A stretch of DNA of 64,000 nt, taken from the NCBI GenBank assembly GCA_027405735.1, contig JAPEHQ010000001.1:620001-684000 (forward strand), in the 5' to 3' direction. Numbering within the stretch: position 1 is the first letter of the stretch; each line of letters begins with the position of its first letter. This DNA is from Mucor racemosus (lineage: Eukaryota > Mucoromycota > Mucoromycetes > Mucorales > Mucoraceae). Below are positions 45,798-58,472 of the stretch, piece after piece. Below the pieces are notes generated by a model. That model did not search any database. It saw only the letters and a program-made list of their open reading frames with translations, and had not been told where the DNA came from. Made by a program: the position numbers and the translations under genes.

Positions 45798-48473
45798 ATG
45801 AGTCCCGGTAATAAATAAACGGAAGCTTATGTAATGAAAACTAACATTGTAATCACGCATTTAGATATTCTTCCTGTAGTTGCAGCGGGTGTAGGTGGTT
45901 TATTAGGTAGTATGTACCTTGATGCCAAATTATTACTTGGTAAAGATCTTCATCAATTGAGATCTGGTGCAGCTGCTACAATTTCGTAAGTTTTTAATCA
46001 TTCAATTAAATTTGCGTTTATTCTAAATCAAGTGTAAAATTAGGCATAAAATTTGGGCATTTCAAGATAAACTTCATTTTTATTATCGATTCAAAGAGAA
46101 AGCAAAGGCAAACCCCAATAAAATTTTTGTCCTGTTTGAAGGAAGAGAATACACATTTCGTCAGATTGAAAAAGGTAGGTTACACCAAAAGCGTATAATA
46201 AAAAATTATTCATATTAATCCAACCTAATTTAGCATCGAACAGATTGGTAAGATTAAATCAAATACTATCATACAAATATTGATAATATGCATTGACACA
46301 TACTTTATAAGGCTTATTGGTTGCTTACTCAAAATATTAAGAAAAATGGTAAGCACTTGAGTGTAACCCTATGAATTCTGTCAATCTAACATGTTACCCA
46401 GATATCGTTTGTATGATGCATCAAAACCACCCTACCTTCTTTATTAGTTTATTGGCCATCAGTAAAATTGGTGCCGTACCCTCATTGATCAACACCAACT
46501 TGGCAGATGATTCACTCTTGCATTGCATTAAAATTGCAAATACAAAACTCTTCATCTTTGATCCTATTTATGAATCACAAGTGAATACTATTGCAGATGC
46601 TACCAAACAACTCAATGTTAAATTGGTTGCATACGGTGAATCCACCCAAGAAACCGAATTAGCACCTTTAGCTATTGCGCCTACTCTCACACCAAGTGTT
46701 TTGTCTCGTTTCTCGGAGAAAAATACAAGCGAAGATTATCTCAAAGGTATTCAAGCTAACGATCCAGCTTATTTGATCTATACCAGGTAAGATAATTTCG
46801 GAAGCAGTGAGATAAACTCGAAAGAAAAAACTCATCATTGCATTTTAATTCGATTAATAGCGGTACTACCGGTATGCCAAAGGTAAATTTGAAACGTTTT
46901 ACCATTTAGCACACTTTACTAACTCATAATCACTATTTTAGGCTGCTATTAGTCAACATGCTCGAGTCAATTGTAAGTAAATCTATCTTCCAAGGCAACT
47001 GAAACCTTACCCCTGAATCTTCATTTAGTTGGAATGGTTATGTATTCAAATACCGCAGGTGTCCAAAAGGACCAGAGAGTTTATTGTGTTTTGCCTTTAT
47101 ATCATAGTTCTGGATGTAAAGTATACCCATAAACAAAATAAAGCTCGTGACTAATATCATTTGATAGTAATTGTATCATCATCTGTATGCTTGTATGCTG
47201 GTGGTACCATTGTCTTGGGCCGTAAATTCTCTGCAAGTCGTTTCTGGAATGACTGTGTAGACTATAAAGTTGATGTCTTTACTGTAAGTATAATATTTAT
47301 TCAAGAGAATTCCCCGTATCTAATATATGATACATAGTATATTGGTGAATTCTGTAGATACTTGTTAAGTCAGCCTCATCATCCTCAAGAAAGAAACCAC
47401 AATGTTAAATTAGTTTATGGTAATGGTATGAGACCTGATGTTTGGGAAAGATTCAGAGATAGATTCAATATTCCCAAAATCTGCGAATTCTATGCTGCAA
47501 CAGAAGGTAAATAAATACACTCAAAATTACCTTTTTGAGCTTTTTTTTTTTAACCTTTATATATAGCTCCCACAAGTTTGTTCAACGTTAATACAGGTGA
47601 GATGGGCGCAGGCGCAGTTGGACTTCGTGGTAAACTCTTCCGTTTGATCCGTAGTGAGGTTCAATTAATTAAAATCGATCCTATTACTGAAGAACCTCTT
47701 AGAGATAAAAAGGGGTATTGTGTCAAGGTAAGATGTTTTTGTGTTTGTAAATGTCGAATTGTAGAATTGATGTAATTTCTCAAGTGTCCATTTGGTGAGC
47801 AAGGTGAATTGATTGTACGTATTGATGTAGACGGCCCTATTTCATTTGATGGTTACTATAAGAATACCGGTGCTACCAAGAAAAAGATCTTATCCGACGT
47901 TTTTGTAAAAGGAGACAAGTAAGTTTAAATTTTGTGCAAAAATCAATGGGCTACTAAAAAAAAAAAAAAAAACTGTTGTCTTTTAGTTATTTCCGTAGTG
48001 GTGATTTGTTGAAATTGACCTCTGAAGGTTACTTTTACTTTGGCGACAGAGTTGGTGATACCTTCCGTTGGAAATCCGAGAATGTGGCTACAACAGAAGT
48101 AGCTCAAGCTTTAGGTGTTTATCCTGGTGTAGGTGAAGCAAATGTTTATGGTGCATCGATTCCCAACCACGATGGTCGTGCTGGTATGGCCGCTATTGTG
48201 CTTAAGGAAGGTTCTACTCTTGATTTCAAAGAACTTTATCAATACTTGCGTAAAAAGCTACCTAAATATGCTATTCCTGTATTTATTCGTTTTGTTCCTG
48301 CTATGGAAATTACAGGTACATTCAAACAACAAAAAGTCGAGTTCCGTAACCAAGGTATTGATCTCACTAAAATCCCTGAAACTGATCCTGTTTACTGGCT
48401 CAATGGTGATACATATGTTCCTTTTACTTTGGAAGATTATGCTAGAGTAGATGTAGGAAAAGTCAAATTATAA
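45798..48473 (+). CDS. FAT1: Fatty acid transport protein / very-long-chain acyl-CoA synthetase
   Basis: Fourteen exons reconstructed with all phases closing, 634 aa: 45798-45807, 45865-45985, 46044-46174, 46234-46247, 46312-46348, 46402-46786, 46861-46882, 46942-46972, 47029-47115, 47168-47283, 47338-47506, 47567-47727, 47785-47918, 47987-48473. It activates long and very-long-chain fatty acids at the membrane and couples this to uptake. Motifs: FEGREYTFRQIE, ASNRLAYWL, AVPSLINTNL, the AMP-binding loop YTRSGTTGMPK, IGEFCRYLL and the FATP signature FGDRVGDTFRWKSENVATTE. The C-terminus (GKVKL) lacks an obvious PTS1. The N-terminus has one hydrophobic segment. The first exon is tentative: an ATG at 45834 gives the same frame without splicing. 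Several exons are tiny (10, 14, 22, 31 and 37 nt). Confidence 0.92.
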
Positions 48474-51269
48474 AACTAGTGGTAGTTTAAATAGATATTT
48501 TCATATTATTCATCTTCAATGACAAATCTTATTATTAAATTATATAAACAACATATAAATGAATGTTATTGAAGCAAAATATATATTAATTAAAGTGATT
48601 CATATAGATGTGGTGGTTACGTTATTCAGCATGCAAATATGTGATATATTTAGCATGCATGGGAAGAAGTAGTGCACTTGGATCAGACATATGACTATCG
48701 AGTGCACCAAAAAATCTACCATCTAAAGCATGTAAATTTTCAAGCAGCAAGTGGAGTGAAAGAATGTCAACTAGCGAACATATTCAAATGTACGCGTACG
48801 CATCACAATGCAAACTCACAGCTTTATATTCATTAAAAATATGGCGCATCAGAGTACCACTGATATCCATAATTTAGACACTAGTTTATTTTTTAAAAGA
48901 AAAAACAATGTTATACTACTTGTGCATTTATACTCGCTGGGAAATTAACATGAATAGAAATAAGTCTTTTGTCAATATTCTGTAGCATCTCAAGTATAGC
49001 CTTACATTTTTTATTTCCTAATTATCTATTGAAATGGGGGCACGCTCCGATTTTGAATATCACCATATAAAATTGTATAATGAGATATGCACATGTAACT
49101 GAGCTTGAATCCAAAAAGTGTTCAAATGGAAAAAAAAATCCAAAAAATCCAAAAAATCCAAAAAAAAACCTTGTATGTTTAATTACTCACAAAAATGCAT
49201 AGTAAGTTAAACTAGCGTATTAAATGTTTTAGGTTTAGTTTTTAATTCTGAATCTATCTGTATAGGATTTGAAAATATTTTTCTCATAAAATCCCTAGTA
49301 AAATTGATGTCAAATTTTAACGGTTTTTGATCAAAAAGTACCCTTTATTCAAATGCAACCCTAAAATATTTTATTTTCACATTATGCGCAACAAAATTAT
49401 CTACAAAATGAGTATTTATACGTAGCTTTAGCCCTATTTTTCGTGGGGATATACATTTTTTTGATTTTTTTTTTTGGTCGGCAAAAATTTTTCCTTGTAT
49501 ATCCTCGTCCAAAATCGATCCTTTTTTGTATCACCAAAAATCAATCATCCAATCTCAATTTTCTCGACCAAAAATCAATATTTTTTCACGAGATAAAATT
49601 CGTTAGATAGACGTTAATGAGTACTATCCTATGGTTTTAGCTTTGCATACCTGTCATCCCTTCATGGATCTCTATAACAGAAAAAGTGCTCTCACAAAAT
49701 TTATAAAAAAATAAAAAAGTCTTTACAGCCATCTAAAAACTAAATATCCTGGTAGAGAATGAAAAATAATCTAGACTTTACTTAATAACCATCATTGCAA
49801 TACCTTAGTATTTTCTCGACTTATTTTCATTTCAAATGCGCTGTCTCAATTTTAAGCTGGCCATTTCTGCATCATTCAAATTTATGAAACAATCACTATA
49901 GTAACCATCCTTGCTTCATTTAATAAAATTTGTAGCCGGGACAATGTTGAATAGGATGGCAATTGGAATAATTGTTTCGTAACAACAAATGGATACAAAA
50001 ATGATTATATAAAATTTGATGAAGTATATCTTATGAATAAAGTCCAGGCTTCGTTTAGAATCCTAAAAATGTTGTACAAAGGAAAAAATACACATGCTTT
50101 TTATCTTGCAGCCTTTTGTGTGAGGTTGGCTGCCATCAACATGAGATGCTGAAGGTGTTTAAATATGAGGCGAAAAAACCTATAAAAAGCAACATGGGAA
50201 TACAATTTTTACGCTTCTAAGATTATTAAAGATGTTTTAAAAGTAGAACAAAAGCTTATGGATTACCATCATCTTTATGATATATATATTAATTAGTAAT
50301 TAGTAATAAGATCTTAAAACTAGATCTTCGTGGTTTAGTTCCTAGTTTGGAAGTACCAGTGGTACAATTTGATGTTTTAATATTTTTCGATTTTTCGATA
50401 ATACCCAAGATAAACCTCATTATTAAACAAACTTAATATGTGTAGCTTACTGCGTAATAGATAGAATCCATGTAAATATATTTTTCATGTTTGTTTTTAC
50501 AAAGGAAAGAAGATATATTTAGAGACGAGTGTGATAGAATATAGGTTTTATTAAATCTGTAGATTATGATGTATTTGAAATGCAAGAAAAGCATAACCAT
50601 TTGACAAAGGAAGCACAGAGACTTTATAGCTTTATAATAATTCCAAACCTTTATTAAAATAATTCAAATGTGAAATAGTACTGACAAAAGGAAGTATGCC
50701 AAAGAAATTTTGGATCTCTACAAGTACAGCTCCAACAGGGATACACAACTACTTACATCGGCCGGACAAAATCTTGTGGTTTAACATTCGTTGTATGATG
50801 ACTTTAACCTTTTCCATAACCAGAAGAGCAAAATATCATGTAATTCTAGTAAAAAAATGGCATAGTATGCCCCAAACCCCTAAAACCTTCATAAAACGTA
50901 AGTAAAAAACAAGTAAAAAAAGAAAAAAAGAAAACAAGAATAAGACAAAAGGCAGGTGTTTCTCTTTTCCATATATACTTGATTTCCCTTCGATAATCTC
51001 AACAGTCATTAAGAGGAAGAAGACAGTCTAGTCAGATATGCTAGTTATTTAATTTTGAGCAATTTTAAATCCAAATATATGTATGTTGTATGTCAATGAG
51101 AGCCATATGAATTTGGATAATAAACAAACTCATGTATGGAAGCAGCAGCAACACCAAAATCTTTTTTTTGAATATACCAATCTGAAGTAAATTTATTTGT
51201 ATGGCCAATATGTTTCTATGATGAAATTACTTCTTCAAGATCTGAATAAGAAACATTCCTTCTAAGGAA
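48474..51269. other. Intergenic, repeat debris, no gene seen
   Basis: 2.8 kb of AT-rich DNA between convergent FAT1 and TASP1. It includes a diverged repeat A fragment and the GCACGCTCCGATTTTGAA motif (49040-49057). The ORF at 50696-50905 (69 aa) has no recognisable features and I do not call it. Confidence 0.6.
49190..49320 (-). repeat. Degenerate fragment of repeat A
   Basis: GTAAGTTAAACTAGCGTATT and the following TTAATTCTGAATCTATCTG match the reverse complement of the repeat A interior with many changes. Further on, CTCGACCAAAAATCAATATTTTTT (49560 region) also echoes repeat A. Confidence 0.5.
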
Positions 51270-52939
51270 TTAACCATCCACGAGATACCATTGTATCGTT
51301 TGATAATGCTTTTCGGGATACAAATGCCTGTGTAGTTCGTTTAAGTATACTAAAATCTCTGCTTGTTCTTGAACCCTTACCTTGGGAGCCTTCATTTTAC
51401 CAGACAAATATCCTATTCCCTATTATATATAAAAGGGTTAGAACGCTAATACAATACCTGATGACTCATTGATATACCATATCCTCTGTAACATGTCCAA
51501 ACCAAAATTCGATTCCTATATAATATTCCACCATGAGCATCATGAGATGGATATACGTTGAGATAACCTACTTGTTTTGCCATGAGATTTTTGTGAGCGT
51601 AAGGCTATAGTACCAACTGATTTTTGATCATACATACAAAGCATTGGAGATTCTAAAATTTACAGAATTAATGAATATAATGTTATTAGTTGTATAATTA
51701 AACGATAATTACCAAGAAAATCTTTATTCAACGCATCTATGACAGCTGTTTGTATATCATCCTCTTTCAAGAGACGTTCTGCACATTTATATGTGAACAT
51801 TGTTCGCATGATCTGCTCTCCAGTTCCTATGTCAATGGATAAAATACTTTGTTAAAGAGTGCTCTAAGGAGAGGATGTCATATTTTTGTAAATTTACCAG
51901 TTGTACTGCAAGCTACGCCTGGAAAATCTCCATTCTCGTTTTGAGCCCAACAACCACTTCCGTACATGGCAGCCTATGCATATTTATAAGCATACTATAT
52001 ATAGATATAAATTACATCTTTACCTCTCCTACTCTCCCTGGTGATTTCAATGAAATGCCTCCACTACTCACACCAGCAGATATATCCCCTTTACTATCAA
52101 TGCAAATAGCACCAACAGTATCATGCCCAAGATCTGCATTTTGTGATTCTTGCTCTTCAACAAGCATTTGTATATGTTTCAGATACATTTTATGCGCATT
52201 TGCTATTAAATTAATTGTTAAGAATACATAGAATAGCCAAGAAAAATGAATATTACGTTCAATTAAATCGGCATCTTCAATTGTTGATATTCCACGACTT
52301 TTAGCCCATTGTTTAGCTCCATCTCCTGCAAGAAACCTGGTTATTTGTTAAATCGATCCAAAACTAAATTATCATTGTAAATACTTGCATTGGTGGGATT
52401 CGTCCAAGAGATAATAAACCTTTTTCTGCCTCAGTAACCATTTGAAATGGTGTTTCGATAGGGTTTTTAAGGCCACTGACAGCACCTACAGCACCAAATG
52501 TACCACTTTTTCCTGTCATTAAACTTGCATCACATTCAACTTTGCCTGTCAAACATAAATTTGACCCATAGCCTGCATTTGTACTGGGATCATTCTAAGA
52601 TTTTTGCTTTAAAATTTACAGCTATTGATATTTCATGTATAACACCCACTTCTAGTTGCCTGATTGCTTCAGTTACAGCCTGAATAGATGAGCCATTCTG
52701 CTTTAAAATGTTCATAGCACTTGAACATGCTCTGTTTCAAGTGTATTATAAGAACACTGCTCTTTTTAGTATGAAAAAAAAAACTTACTTCTTACAAGCA
52801 GACGTGTATTTTGACTCTTTTGATCGTGATAGATAGCCTTAATTATATATAAAGCGTGAATTTATCTATATATAAATTAATTGGATTCTTTTTTGGTACC
52901 TGCACCGACATGAACAGCAATAAAAATAGTATCTGACAT
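51270..52939 (-). CDS. TASP1: Threonine aspartase 1 (taspase), type-2 asparaginase family
   Basis: About ten exons. It opens MSDTIFIAVHVGAGYLSRSK (first intron within GAG), continues with DPSTNAGYGSNLCLTGKVEC, ASLMTGKSGTFGAVGAVSG, RIPPM|FLAGDGAKQW, then the autocatalytic site GHDTVGAICIDSKG, VSSGGISLKSPGRVGEAAMY, GSGCWAQNENG and TGTGEQIMRTMF. These are the hallmarks of taspase, an Ntn-hydrolase that cleaves itself before the threonine of DTVGA; that threonine is present. In animals taspase cuts MLL and TFIIA; fungal substrates are unknown to me. It could also act as an isoaspartyl peptidase-like enzyme. The intron 52337-52388 uses a GC donor (GCAAGT), the only junction that keeps frame. The C-terminal part (HVTEDMGIGYLSGKMKAP) requires an intron across 51420-51480; the tail ends WYLVDG. 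Confidence 0.88.
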
Positions 52940-53221
52940 ACTATAATCAAACGTAGAATGAAGGCACAAAATCGGGCTGAGATGGATAGCAGAAATCGTA
53001 AAAAAAGTAAATAACCCCGCTATTGTTGTAAGTCAATATGTACATCTATTCTTGAAAGAAATTATTTCATTCAAGGTAGCTTAGCAAATTTAAAAATTAA
53101 GATTTATTTATAGTATATGAATACAAAACACATCATTTTACAGCTATAAATAAAATACAATAAAGTAATATAGGATGTATTGCTCGGTAAAGGGGTATCG
53201 TTTAGTGACTTCAATGTCTGA

Positions 53222-54128
53222 TTAATCGCTTCTGGTTGACATCAGATCATCATCGTCATCTTGCACTTGTAAGCGTTTATGCTGATAATGTCTCTTTAAA
53301 GAAGTAGCATATACGCCAATCGATCTAGCCCAATACAACTATTCATCTGTTAGTATCAATGCCAAATTAATAGATATTCAATTGTTACCTGCAAAATGTT
53401 GCAGACAAATGTCAGTACACCAGATGCAATGACCAAACGTTTAATAAACTCTATACATTCTGATTTATCAGATCCTCCAGCCACTATTTGCTTACCAGGT
53501 ATCTGAATAGATGTATAGAAAGGATCAGAGGTAATATTGTTTTTAATATTCCGCAAATCTTGGCAATCATTCACATAGCCATCTTGTTTCACTTTAAAGT
53601 ATATCCAAAATGCAACTGTAATTGTGAGCAAAAGAAGAACAAAGAACCAATTGGCTACATGATATATGCGAACCATTCTTCTATGTTGCTATAAGATAAA
53701 GATGTAAATTTAACCTTGTTCCTGATATACAGATGTTTACATACCAAAGTAATTGAAACAGTGCCTATGATGGACACAATAGAATAAGCAATAAATATGC
53801 TGGAAAATGCATAAAACACACCATTAAATGCTTCTATAGTGAGTGGTGTATCGACATTTTGTTGCAATGTTGACCAACTTTGCAAATCTATATAAATGTC
53901 GATTTCATTAATTCAACGTTGGTTGTTTTGATTTAATACTTGAACACACCTTGCTTATATACAAACATCAGCACTGTTAAAACAAGGTAGATACTCTAAT
54001 TAATAAAATTAATAACAATAAAAGCAGTAATCACATTTTGAGCTTACAAAGATGATAAATGACACCATCAGGACACCAAGTCGGGTAGGTATGCAGCAGC
54101 ATATTTTATCACTATATCCCTTACCCAT
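53222..54128 (-). CDS. Four-TM protein, family not recognised
   Basis: Five exons, about 225 aa. It begins MGKGYSDKICCCIPTRLGVL, with a cysteine cluster just before the first membrane span that could be palmitoylated. Hydrophobic segments follow: the first at LGVLMVSFIIFSIYLVLTVL, then FYAFSSIFIAYSIVSIIGTV, then WFFVLLLLTITVAFWIYF, and LVIASGVLTFVCNILQLYW near the end, with a ~60-residue extracellular-type loop (containing DCQDLRN and SECIEF) between the last two. The C-terminus is charged (QVQDDDDDLMSTRSD). This is a tetraspan layout seen in fungal proteins of unknown function. Exon junctions keep frame; the gene lies 280 bp beyond the TASP1 start, on the same strand. Confidence 0.8.
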
Positions 54129-56962
54129 TCTATAAATACAATAAAATACAAAGAAGATGGAAAAAAGGAAAACAGAAAGCAATATCAAAAAGAAAGATAC
54201 TTCATTAAGTGTTATAGTGTGGCTTTTAATAGCAATGTTACACTGAAAAATTACCTAAATGAAGAAAGCTAGGGCTGATTAGAAGCCAAAAGTGTCTCAA
54301 GTGAACATTTGTTGAACTTCAACTTTTGCTAAGCAAGTTAATTATAATAAATCGTGTGTTTATATTACTACCGCAGTGCTCAAGCATTGAGTTGAGTTTA
54401 AGTTATTGTTCATCATATCGTTGAAGTAAAAAAAAAAATATTGATTTTGTATGTCCTTGGTGTTCAAAATCGGAGCGTGGGATTTTTTCTGTAGTAAATT
54501 TAGAAATAAAAAATATTGAAAAATACTTCAGATAATATCAAACTTGGTGCAATAAATATTTTTGGCATAAAATAATATTTGATTTTGAATAAACTCTTTG
54601 AAGTTTGAGAAATAATACAGAAATTTACACATATACTAACTGAGATTAAAAAACCGCGCATTTGAAAATATCTGGCTTTGCTCTGCTTTGTTCAAAAGTC
54701 AAATTAGAACGCCTTTCCAAGAGTTGACTTCAAATGAAAGAATATAAGAATAGACTTGGAGCATACAAAGCATATTTTGAAAGAAAAATTCAAAAATTTT
54801 AATGTGATATAAGCTAAAGCAAGTTTAAAATTCTTAATTTACATTTTCTTTCCCTGAAATCACATTTTGTGTTTTCGCAACAAGCTTGCAGCTATATTAG
54901 ATCGATGAACAAGCTTAACTTGTCAATAATGTATAATTCAGAATACATTTGTAGTTATCCAATTCTTTAGTAATTTACTAGATCTTAAGGTGCATCAAGA
55001 AACCCTTGATGAAACGAAGCATTTAGATATTCCACTTCATTAGTTGGCTTTGAAACAGTTCAACTTGTAAAGGCGGTAGTAGTTGCAGCTTTTTATTAAT
55101 GCATTATTACTATCTGTTTTATTCAATTGCTTAAATTAAAAATTCCATTATTACCCTTCAACGTGAAACCAAAGGGATACAAATATACTTTTTAAATACA
55201 AGGCTTTCAAAATGCATACTAGCTAATGTTCAAGCAAAACTTGGGTCTTTTTTTTTAAGAAAAAAATAGACTTGTACAACACGAATACAAGACATACTAT
55301 CTCGTCATTTTCAAAATCTATTTATGATATTCAAAAGCCTTTGAAAAGAGCAATTTGATTAATTTTCAATAAATCGGCATATCCAACTTGATTTTTACAG
55401 AAAAGCGATATTTTGAATTACACTGAAGCAACGGCCATACGGATAGATTTCCCACTGCCAAGTATTTTGTAAATAGTTTCTTTTCCAATTCTTCCGTAAT
55501 TTAATAATGAACATTTCTTTAAATTATAAACCTATTGGATAGAGAAACTTGATCAATGACATGATTGCGGAAAACATTTATAATTGATCGACACGGTGAT
55601 CAATTAAATAAAAATAAAAAAGCAAAAACTTGACCAATATTTAGTAGTGTTGGGTAATTTTCTGCAATATTTCCCGTAACCCTAAAAAAGAATGAACCTA
55701 TTGAAATCTGGGTAAACTAATAAAGGGACAATTAAACTTAGTAAGAAAGTCAGAATAAAAAAGCTCGGCACTAAGGTAATTATGTTGCCATTTAGAGCAA
55801 TAAAAATTATATTTGTCTTGATATGTACACCAAGCACTTTCTGCACGAGAAGATTCTCTTGACCAAGATTAAAAAAAGCTGTTTAAAGTACGCTTTGAAT
55901 GTGTGTAGCCGAACCGAGCTTCAGTTGTATGACATATGCTGTGTTCCAGTTTCAGTCATGCCAGCATATTCCATCATGTAGTATAGTTGTTATTGACTCG
56001 AACGATGAGTATATATTATATATATCCTTGGCATACACTACTAACAGAGGCCAAGATTGATATATTATGTACTCAGTTTATGATACGATCTGAGCATATG
56101 TTACTTGGCCTTTTAATTGTAATATATGCACCCGATATGAGCAAATAGCATGAGTTGCATAAAGATAATGAGGGAAAATATGACGTTTCATTACAGTTTT
56201 ACTCAAGCGTATTCAAGTTTTCCTTTGTATTAGTTATACTGTAATACTTGGCAGTCTTGATTTTCCTTTTGAGCCATAAAAAAAATCTTACGGGCATTGA
56301 TCTAGATATAGATTAGGTGGGAATGTCAGATAGTCATCTGTTAAATCTGAAGGATCACAAACAAATTTATTAGTAGCATTCCATTTAAGGTCCAATAAGA
56401 TGGATTCACGGATAGTTATACATAAGGAAATAGATGCATGTCTATTTGCTAGACTTTATTTAGACATTTGGTGCCAAGGTCCAAGAAGGAGAGAAATAGC
56501 ATATTACAGTAACCATGACAACAAAAAAATTTATAATTATTTATTCCACCATATTCATTTTAGATCTCCTTTCTAATTTAGAAATAACCATCGTTTGTAC
56601 AACCAATAAACTAAACAATCGTCAAAGCCATTCAAAGAAAATGAAAATAATGAAATGATGTATATGTAACAGTTGCTATATAATAAATCTAAATACACTC
56701 TAATACGACTACATGTACGTAAAAACGAACAAAAAAAGGGGGGGCTCTAGAATTCGAGTTGCAGGTTGCCAAGACATTTAATCTTCTTTTTTCAACATTG
56801 GATATTTGTGCCAAGAGTGCTGCTGTTTAAATGGTTTCTCTAATTTCATGTCGATCTTTTTTTTTTTTTTTTTTTTTTTTTCTTGCTTTATCAACTATAA
56901 AAAAAGTGCCTTTTTTCACTCTAAATTTCGTTCTTTTTGTTCAAAAACTAATTTAATTCAAC
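54129..56962. other. Intergenic, no gene seen
   Basis: 2.8 kb, AT-rich. It holds the inverted motif TTCAAAATCGGAGCGTGG at 54463-54480 (shared with 40901 and 49040) and a T run (about 24 nt) at 56858-56881 in front of the ankyrin gene. Confidence 0.6.
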
Positions 56963-58135
56963 ATGCAAGCAATTGATACTACTAATAGTGCTGCTACAAA
57001 TAATTCAACTAGCGAAAAGAAATCAGTTTTGCCTACACCACCAACATCACCTATAGATTCTCAGCCTACTAAAAACAACAGAAAACGTGCTTATTCAATC
57101 TCTTTTTTGAATAATAATGAACCAGCTATTAACAAAAAGCAAAAGTTTGATTTAAATTGTTTGAAATCATTTTTAAATCAAAGAGGATCACCAAATACAT
57201 GCGATGCACAATTCAAACGATCCCTTCTAAGTTGGGCTTGCATTGGACGTTCAACAGAAGCAATCAAAAATTTATTAAGTTTGGTCCATTTAGATATCAA
57301 CATGAAAACTGGACCCAATAAATCAACTGCTTTACATGAAGCTTGTATTATTGGCTTTACAGAAGGAATTGAATTATTATTACAACATTCAGATATCGAT
57401 ATCAACGCTGTTGATAATCAAGGTCAAACAGCCGTTCATTGTGCAACCCAAGCAAATCAAACTGAATGCCTTAAAATTTTATTATCAGCTGGTGCTCGTA
57501 TTGATCTCATTTCTCAGGGCCGGCTTGCAATTCACACTGCCATCTTATATGGTTTCCAACAATGTGTTTCTTTGTTATTATCAAAAAGTAAACGCCATGA
57601 TAATAATCCTAGTCAAATTGATATACTTTGGCATCAAAATACATTAGATAATCGCAATGCAATTGAATCTGCTATTGTCACTGGTTTCACAGGCACGTTA
57701 CAATTATTATTAGATCAAGATTCTACTACCAAAAAACCTCCACATCAACATACTCCTGGTCTTGTCTCATTAGCTGTTGTTTGGAATCGTATTGAATGTC
57801 TTCAATTATTGATTAAGCGTGGTTGTATTATTGATCATGATAGTCTCTTAAATGCTGTACAACAACGTAAAATTGATATGGTACGTGAATTATCGGCAGC
57901 AGGGGCTAATCCATGCTTATCCAATGGTCAAAATCCTTCTTTTCTCTATGCTGCAAACCATGGTTTCTTGGACATGATTCCTTTGGTTTTGACTCTTGAT
58001 ACTTCCAAAGATTGTATTCAACAAGCTTTATTGTTGTCGTCTTCAATGGGTATTCGTGAACAACTTACAAAAGCTGTTGTTTACACTTTAAAGTCATTAG
58101 CTGCCAAGAAAATTGCAACATCCCCCACCTTATAG
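56963..58135 (+). CDS. Ankyrin repeat protein
   Basis: 390 aa, intronless. The N-terminal ~70 residues are Ser/Thr/Asn-rich with a possible basic nuclear signal (KNNRKRAYS and KKQKF). From about residue 80 there are ankyrin repeats: LLSWACIGRSTEAIKNLLS, TALHEACIIGFTEGIELLL, TAVHCATQANQTECLKILLS and LAIHTAILYGFQQCVSLLL, then more diverged ones to about residue 350. Ankyrin domains bind proteins; no catalytic domain is attached, so a scaffold or adaptor role is likely, perhaps nuclear. The partner cannot be told from sequence. A strong T tract precedes the start, as with other genes here. Confidence 0.88.
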   Translation: MQAIDTTNSAATNNSTSEKKSVLPTPPTSPIDSQPTKNNRKRAYSISFLNNNEPAINKKQKFDLNCLKSFLNQRGSPNTCDAQFKRSLLSWACIGRSTEAIKNLLSLVHLDINMKTGPNKSTALHEACIIGFTEGIELLLQHSDIDINAVDNQGQTAVHCATQANQTECLKILLSAGARIDLISQGRLAIHTAILYGFQQCVSLLLSKSKRHDNNPSQIDILWHQNTLDNRNAIESAIVTGFTGTLQLLLDQDSTTKKPPHQHTPGLVSLAVVWNRIECLQLLIKRGCIIDHDSLLNAVQQRKIDMVRELSAAGANPCLSNGQNPSFLYAANHGFLDMIPLVLTLDTSKDCIQQALLLSSSMGIREQLTKAVVYTLKSLAAKKIATSPTL

Positions 58136-58472
58136 AACACTTATTGTTAACCCCCCCCCAGCAACTTAATTATACACTCCAAACTTGTCGACATATATTA
58201 TTATATCCTTTATACCTTCCCTTAATACTTCTTTTAAAATATAACATTTGATATATTTACTTTTTTTTTTTTTTTGCTTTTTTTTTTTTTTTTTTTTTTT
58301 TTGTCAGTTATTTTTTTTAATGGTTTTTCTTTCTTGATTCTAGTAGTAAATATGTATTAATAAAAGCACCAATATTTACTATATCACTGTAATTATATGC
58401 AAGTGTCTTCTTCATGGATTAATACCGCAAATACTGGTTACTTTTTATTATTGACAGCACCGGAAAATAGGC
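58136..58472. other. 3' flank with poly(T) runs
   Basis: Contains a run of nine C at 58151-58159, then two T runs (58260-58275 and 58280-58302). No gene. Confidence 0.7.

Noticed and set aside
50696..50905. 69-aa ORF between FAT1 and TASP1
   Set aside because: Composition is like translated AT-rich spacer; nothing recognisable.
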